A stretch of DNA of 64,000 nt from Thalassobius sp049116315. Lineage in GTDB: Bacteria > Pseudomonadota > Alphaproteobacteria > Rhodobacterales > Rhodobacteraceae. The stretch covers positions 1 to 64,000 of the forward strand of contig JAGDZD010000005.1 in NCBI GenBank assembly GCA_049116315.1. The letters run 5' to 3'. A model generated the notes under the pieces. The model did no database searches. It saw nothing but the letters and a program-made list of their open reading frames with translations, and was not told the DNA's origin. The position numbers and the translations under genes were made by a program. Of this stretch, positions 59,768 to 64,000 are shown in pieces. How positions within the stretch are numbered: the stretch's first letter is position 1; each line of letters opens with the position of its first letter.

Positions 59768-60793
59768 TCAGCTTTGGGCGGGAGCGTGGATTTCTGACAG
59801 GGCCCGCTCGACCAGATCTGGACCAACATTGGGTTTATGGGCGTTTTCCGACAGAACGCGGCGCCATTGGCGCGCACCGGGACGCCCGGCAAAGAGGCCC
59901 AGCATATGCCGGGTCACCTGCCCCAGCTTACCGCCGGCACTCAGATGCGTTTCGATATAGGGCAGCATTTCCATCACAGCCTCAGCCGGGTCTTTGCGCG
60001 CCCCTGTGCCATAGATCTCTGGATCCGCTGCGCTGAGAATATCAGCGGGTTGATGATAGGCCGAACGCCCGATCATCACACCATCCAAGCCGCTGTCCAA
60101 AAACGTCTTGGCCTGTTCCAGTGACGTGATGCCCCCATTGATCGACAGATGCAGATCGGGAAAATCGCGTTTCATTTGCAGCACCAGATCGTAATCCAAA
60201 GGCGGAATATCCCGGTTTTCTTTGGGGCTAAGCCCCTTAAGCCACGCTTTGCGGGCATGAATTGTAAAGCGCGAACAGCCCGCCGCGCTGACGGTTTCTA
60301 GAAACGCAGGCAGCACTTCCCGAGGCTCTTGCTCATCGACGCCAATGCGGCATTTGACCGTCACCTCGGCATCAACCGCGGCCTGCATTTCCGCAACACA
60401 TTGGGCCACTCGATCCGGGCTTTTCATCAACACCGCGCCAAAGGTCCCCGATTGCACCCGATCCGAGGGACAGCCAACGTTGAGGTTGATTTCATCATAG
60501 CCAGCCTCTTGCCCGATCCGCGCCGCCGCGGCCAATTCCGCCGGATCAGACCCACCAAGTTGCAAAGCGACGGGGTGTTCTTCTTGGTTATACTCCAATA
60601 AATGCAAAGCATTGCCGCGCACCAACGCAGGCGAAGTCACCATTTCCGTGTAAAGCAACGTCTCGCGCGACAACAGGCGATGCAGATAGCGACAATGACG
60701 ATCTGTCCACTCCATCATGGGTGCCACGCTTAGGCGGGCAGCCTGCTGAATGTTGGAAAACTCTGATTTTTCTCGGTTTTTTCCATCAACCAT
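59768..60793 (-). CDS. dusA: tRNA-dihydrouridine synthase A
   Basis: Reduces uridine 20/20a in tRNA with FMN and NADPH. The 341-residue protein has SVAPMMEWTDRHCRYLHRL at residues about 25-43, the FMN phosphate region, and INLNVGCPSDRVQSGTFGAVLM with the catalytic Cys. The C terminus includes MLPYIETHLSAGGKLGQVTRHMLGLFAGRPGARQWRR. ATG 60793 is the best start; a GTG at 60862 is in frame but lies within the palindromic repeats of the adjacent element. The first ~25 codons differ from usual DusA and probably come from the integrated element. Confidence 0.9.
   Translation of the reverse strand: MVDGKNREKSEFSNIQQAARLSVAPMMEWTDRHCRYLHRLLSRETLLYTEMVTSPALVRGNALHLLEYNQEEHPVALQLGGSDPAELAAAARIGQEAGYDEINLNVGCPSDRVQSGTFGAVLMKSPDRVAQCVAEMQAAVDAEVTVKCRIGVDEQEPREVLPAFLETVSAAGCSRFTIHARKAWLKGLSPKENRDIPPLDYDLVLQMKRDFPDLHLSINGGITSLEQAKTFLDSGLDGVMIGRSAYHQPADILSAADPEIYGTGARKDPAEAVMEMLPYIETHLSAGGKLGQVTRHMLGLFAGRPGARQWRRVLSENAHKPNVGPDLVERALSEIHAPAQS
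60700..60720. other. Candidate attachment region in dusA 5' end
   Basis: Codons for VAPMMEWTDRH near the start of dusA. Integrases of the dusA-associated family recombine in the 5' part of dusA, and the conserved sequence of the gene begins here, whereas the codons before it are not conserved. The exact core cannot be fixed without the other end of the element. Confidence 0.35.
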
Positions 60794-60843
60794 TTTTCTC
60801 GTTTTCCTCGATTCGGCGCTGTTTTGCCCCGTTTTGGGGGGCA

Positions 60844-60913
60844 GTGCTACACGATGTAGCACTGGTGTCGCGATGTAGCACCTTTCGCAATGAGATTTCC
60901 ACCTCCTGCTACA
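60844..60913. repeat. Cluster of GTGCTACA-type repeats between dusA and integrase
   Basis: A perfect palindrome GTGCTACA-CGA-TGTAGCAC (60844-60862), a direct repeat of CGATGTAGCAC at 60852-60862 and 60871-60881 (19 bp apart), and TGCTACA at 60907-60913. The spacing of four half sites in 70 bases, 150 bases before the integrase start, suggests arm-type binding sites for the recombinase or an excisionase, or operators controlling the integrase. Confidence 0.6.
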
Positions 60914-61064
60914 GAGCCCTCAGCGTATGCGCGACCAAACGGATCATTCATCGCTATTCGGCCCGATCACCACCGATTTCCGAAAAAATTCAAAATTACG
61001 TTTTTCCAAAAATCAAACGAACCGATGTCCCGGCCATAGAAGCCTGGATTGGAAGGAAATTACC

Positions 61065-62210
61065 ATGGGAACTATTGTGGAACGCCAAAAGAAGAGCGGC
61101 AAATCAAGCTTTACAGCGCAAATTCGAAAGAAAAGGAAAGGGGTGGTTGTTCTAAATATGGTCGAGACATTCTCTACTCACGCGGCCGCAAAAAGTTGGC
61201 TCCGAAAGACAGAGGGAAATCTTAGTCGGAACGACGGCTTGGAAAGAGCAGCCCGAGCAAAGACACGCAAATCCGTATCCCAGTGCATTGAGGATTATTC
61301 TGCAACCGCCCCCTTCGGCTTTGGAAAATCAAAAACTCAAATGCTCAGCACATTGAGCAGACTCGATTTCGGCGCCAAACCAATCGACGACCTCACAGCG
61401 GCAGATTTCATTGATCTCGCGAACCACCTTTTATCAGGGGTCCAAGCACCTCCGACAGACCCAAAACAGGACACGCCTTCGCACTACACGCTCAAACCAC
61501 GTAAGCCTCAAACGGTTAATGGATACATGGTGACATTAGGAACGCTCATTCGTTACGGTGGGCCTATCTGCCGAGTAACGATGCCAGTTTCAGAGTTCGA
61601 AGAAGCCATGCGCACCCTTAAACATCATAGGATGGTAAAAAAATCCGACACGCGCTCGCGTCGCCCCTCTTTAGAAGAACTCGATAAGCTGATGGAGTAT
61701 TTCTACTCCAGACATCAAGCTAACCCGCGTATCGTCCCAATGCACAAGATCATCGCAGCCGCCATTTTTGAAACACACCGGCAAGGGGCGATCCTTTCTC
61801 AAACATGGTCAGACTACGACCAAGCCAACGACCAAATCATGATCAGGAACATGAAGCACCCTATGCAAACAGACGGGAATGACATGTTGCTGGATATTCG
61901 AAAGGAGGCACAATCGATCATCAATAGTATGCCTCGGGTCGATGACCGGATTTTTCCTTACAATCGAGATGTCATCAGCCGGCACTTCACTGACGCGTGC
62001 AAGATTCTCGAAATCGATGACCTACACTTTCATGATCTTCGGCATGAAGGCATTTCACGACTTTTCGAGATGGGGTTAACCATCCCTCAGGTCGCTCAAG
62101 TATCGGGGCATCGGTCATGGCAAAGCCTTCAACGCTACACACAGATCAAGCACAGCGGCGACAAGTATGCGAATTGGAAATGGTGGCCTTTGATTGCCGC
62201 CTCGTCATGA
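61065..62210 (+). CDS. Tyrosine recombinase, dusA-associated integrase
   Basis: Site-specific integrase of 381 residues. The catalytic residues are Arg239 (THRQGAILSQTW), His323 and Arg326 (HDLRHEGIS), His349 (VSGHRSW) and Tyr358 (QRYTQ). The N-terminal part has a basic arm-binding-like region and a core-binding SAM-like domain (about 60-190). ATG 61065 with GGAAGGAA at 61051-61058 is the start; a longer frame from 60927 lacks a ribosome site. It lies just outside the 5' end of dusA and reads away from it, as in the integrase family known for elements in dusA. Confidence 0.9.
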   Translation: MGTIVERQKKSGKSSFTAQIRKKRKGVVVLNMVETFSTHAAAKSWLRKTEGNLSRNDGLERAARAKTRKSVSQCIEDYSATAPFGFGKSKTQMLSTLSRLDFGAKPIDDLTAADFIDLANHLLSGVQAPPTDPKQDTPSHYTLKPRKPQTVNGYMVTLGTLIRYGGPICRVTMPVSEFEEAMRTLKHHRMVKKSDTRSRRPSLEELDKLMEYFYSRHQANPRIVPMHKIIAAAIFETHRQGAILSQTWSDYDQANDQIMIRNMKHPMQTDGNDMLLDIRKEAQSIINSMPRVDDRIFPYNRDVISRHFTDACKILEIDDLHFHDLRHEGISRLFEMGLTIPQVAQVSGHRSWQSLQRYTQIKHSGDKYANWKWWPLIAASS

Positions 62211-62215
62211 ACATG

Positions 62216-62247
62216 GTTGTGGCGGGCCGAGTGAGGCCCGCCACAAC
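62216..62247. terminator. Bidirectional hairpin terminator
   Basis: GTTGTGGCGGGCC and GGCCCGCCACAAC form 13 perfect pairs around a six-base loop, between the convergent stops of the integrase and the OLD-like gene. No T tract is evident, so termination may be Rho-assisted. Confidence 0.75.
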
Positions 62248-62270
62248 TACGAAATATCTCACGAGCAAAA

Positions 62271-63995
62271 TCAAAGCAGTGCTTCGAGCGTTTCTCGCAA
62301 TTCATCAACTAAAACCTGATCCAAATCAGGAGGCACAGACTTGCCAAAACTGCTCGCGCGAGGAAGCCCTTTATCTTGTGCGGATTTACGGATGGCACTT
62401 ACCAAGTCTTTCCCCAGGACTTTGTGCTGATCACCATGCTCTGTTGCGGCCGCTTCTACCTCAACATCTCCAAATTGAGGAAGTTGGCCTCTTCGTGCCT
62501 CAGGGATTTTCTGACTGGCATCGTTTCTCTTCGTTCGACGTTTCTCCAAAGCCTTATTTTCAGCACAGGCCGCATTCACAGCTTCGATCAAGATATCAGC
62601 CGCGGCTTCTCCACTCACCCCAAAATGAGCTTCGATAATACTTTGTTCCCCCCAATAGGCCTCCATATCCGAGCATTTCGTCACCCAGAAATGAAACCCC
62701 TTGTCCTGATATGGAGTTGCGAGCGCGACCACTTCTTCGGGCATCATGAAGTCCCGGTCTCTGTGGATAACAATCTCAATAGAATCTCCAAATAAGCCCT
62801 TGAGTCCATTTATCGTTTCAGGCGTAGGAAGCTTTCCAGTTCCATGAAAAGGCCAAATTGCTGTCGTTCTTTCTAAGTCTGGCCATTGAGAGAGTATCGA
62901 TTGAAGCATCGCAGATCCGGTGTCTTCGGTCATCAATAGGATTCGCTTGTCGAGCAATCCCCAGCCCATCAGATTGCGAGCAGCCACATCGCCATTAGGT
63001 TGAACCGCACCATCTTTCATCCAAATGACCTTTGTATCCGCAGGCAAGGAACGCACAACAGAAGGGCTATGCGTTGCGAGAACGACTTGCGTGCCGAAGT
63101 CGCGAGCCGCTTCGGACAGCACAGAAATGAGTTTTTCCTGTGCTGTCGGATGGAGATGAGAGTCAGGCTCATCTACCAACAACAAAACAGGTCGAAAATA
63201 AACCAGATATGAAAAGATCTGAATGACTTGAAGAAAGCCAATTCCTGCGAGTTCAAGCGGCTTAAACCTCCTTGGGTCCGCCACCGCCATTTCAGCAGTT
63301 TGGAACTGCGCCAGAATTCTTGAATGCTGGTCTTCGTCGAAATCTACTTTGAGGGTAAGCTTGCCCATCACGCGTGAAACATAATCTTGCACTGTTTCGA
63401 GACCAGTCTTCCCGTCGGTTTCTTTCGCTTTTAGAAGATCCAGAACATTCCGAAGAACAGTATTGGCGTCCCCAGCCGCAGCCAATCGTTCTACTATGAG
63501 TTTGGTTCTCTTTTCTTCCAGCAAGGGAATCCCTGCCAAACCCGGGATGTATGCACTAATCTCTCTCCGACGATCGCGTATCACGTTCGTTAAGGCATTT
63601 CCTGAAGGGATATGAACGCTAATACCTTCATTTCGTGCAGACTTTATCCAAAGGTCTGCAGATATGGAAACTCCCTCTGTGTCCTTCGCTTCAACTTTCA
63701 AATCAAGCTTTGGGGAATTCTGAAAGTTTCCATATTCAGCGCCGTTTCCGGAATTTCTATATTCGGGTGAAGGCATGTAAGTAGCGTCGTTTTCCGAGAG
63801 CGTGGCACCCTCCGTGCTCTTCCTGTTTGCGGATACGCTGCGATTGCGCCCAGATTGGAAAACCCAATGCATCGCTTGCAAAACTGAGCTTTTTCCGGAA
63901 CCATTTGCCCCAACAAGCACGTTGAAATCCGCAAGTTCAAGGGTCGCACTATCAATTGCTTTGAAGTTTTGAACAGTTATTTTTGAAATTTTCAT
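62271..63995 (-). CDS. OLD-like ABC ATPase fused to TOPRIM domain
   Basis: A 574-residue protein. The N-terminal SMC/ABC-type ATPase has MKISKITVQNFKAIDSATLEL, Walker A GANGSGKSS (29-37), Walker B LLLVDEPDSHLHP (272-284) and the H-loop LATHSPSV (306-313). The C-terminal half is TOPRIM-like: a Glu in LLMTEDTGS (Glu357), then a DxD-like pair in VIHRDRDFM (Asp413, Asp415) and an acidic position in SDMEAYW (Glu445). OLD-family nucleases, GajA of Gabija (about 578 residues) and the AriA/AriB pair of PARIS share this architecture. No helicase (GajB) or partner lies on the left; the right side is outside the window. Its place in a dusA element supports an anti-phage role, by inference. Confidence 0.85.
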   Translation of the reverse strand: MKISKITVQNFKAIDSATLELADFNVLVGANGSGKSSVLQAMHWVFQSGRNRSVSANRKSTEGATLSENDATYMPSPEYRNSGNGAEYGNFQNSPKLDLKVEAKDTEGVSISADLWIKSARNEGISVHIPSGNALTNVIRDRRREISAYIPGLAGIPLLEEKRTKLIVERLAAAGDANTVLRNVLDLLKAKETDGKTGLETVQDYVSRVMGKLTLKVDFDEDQHSRILAQFQTAEMAVADPRRFKPLELAGIGFLQVIQIFSYLVYFRPVLLLVDEPDSHLHPTAQEKLISVLSEAARDFGTQVVLATHSPSVVRSLPADTKVIWMKDGAVQPNGDVAARNLMGWGLLDKRILLMTEDTGSAMLQSILSQWPDLERTTAIWPFHGTGKLPTPETINGLKGLFGDSIEIVIHRDRDFMMPEEVVALATPYQDKGFHFWVTKCSDMEAYWGEQSIIEAHFGVSGEAAADILIEAVNAACAENKALEKRRTKRNDASQKIPEARRGQLPQFGDVEVEAAATEHGDQHKVLGKDLVSAIRKSAQDKGLPRASSFGKSVPPDLDQVLVDELRETLEALL

Positions 63996-64000
63996 TAGAA

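Noticed and set aside
60927..61064. 46-codon N-terminal extension of the integrase
   Set aside because: No ribosome site before 60927, unlike the strong GGAAGGAA before ATG 61065, and the added residues resemble no integrase arm domain.

Overview
The window reads as chromosome of an alphaproteobacterium of the Rhodobacterales (Roseobacter group). The evidence is gene content and order (serS beside yajC-secD-secF, then a ccmABCDG operon; bamB next to der; a soxBDAG sarcosine oxidase operon; glnB-glnA beside an NAD(P)HX-repair gene), several families common in that group (Hint-domain protein, DUF6314, DUF3445, DUF1289), and three copies of a short repeat with consensus TCAYCTTGCYYMAAATACTC that I recognise from Roseobacter-type genomes. 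The species cannot be named from the sequence.

Layout. 1-2350: the end of an accessory element. It carries a cytosine-C5 DNA methyltransferase whose target-recognition region is built of about seven imperfect repeats and a small HTH-like protein, and it stops at the CCA end of tRNA-Leu(UAG). 2.6-9.4 kb: Hint protein, a decayed nnr gene (amber stop, lost GSGDVL segment, inserted repeat), glnB-glnA, a membrane protein, a lytic transglycosylase and a DUF3445 protein. 9.9-18.1 kb: a clan GH-A-like glycosidase, purB, two small secreted proteins with a shared Cys module, fliG, a DMT transporter, an acyltransferase and DUF1223. 18.3-23.5 kb: acnA, a small membrane protein, and a VOC gene divergent from an ArsR-SRPBCC-DUF1761 operon. 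23.5-30.5 kb (minus strand): cytochrome c maturation genes ccmABCDG, then Mth938-like, a TSUP transporter and secF-secD-yajC. 30.8-42.2 kb: serS, a DUF2235 hydrolase, der-bamB-TPR and an RND efflux pair whose permease is unusually long. 42.7-50 kb: Atm1-type ABC exporter, LysM protein, LOG protein, an unknown protein, phosphoesterase and sodB. 50-57.7 kb: soxBDAG (with a coupled small ORF), then ccmI-ruvX-DUF1289. 57.8-60.8 kb: RTX-repeat protein, second TSUP transporter and dusA. 60.8-64 kb: an integrative element joined to the 5' end of dusA, with a tyrosine integrase facing away from dusA and a convergent single-gene ABC-ATPase/TOPRIM (OLD-like) protein, a probable anti-phage gene.

Most of the window is ordinary core metabolism: nitrogen assimilation, purine synthesis, TCA cycle, protein export, cytochrome c assembly and sarcosine catabolism feeding one-carbon units. 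The accessory DNA lies at the two ends, each at a classical integration site (tRNA-Leu and dusA). The most interesting objects are the OLD/TOPRIM protein in the dusA element, the repeat-built methyltransferase, and the nnr pseudogene with three independent lesions. I found no rRNA, CRISPR array or complete insertion sequence.
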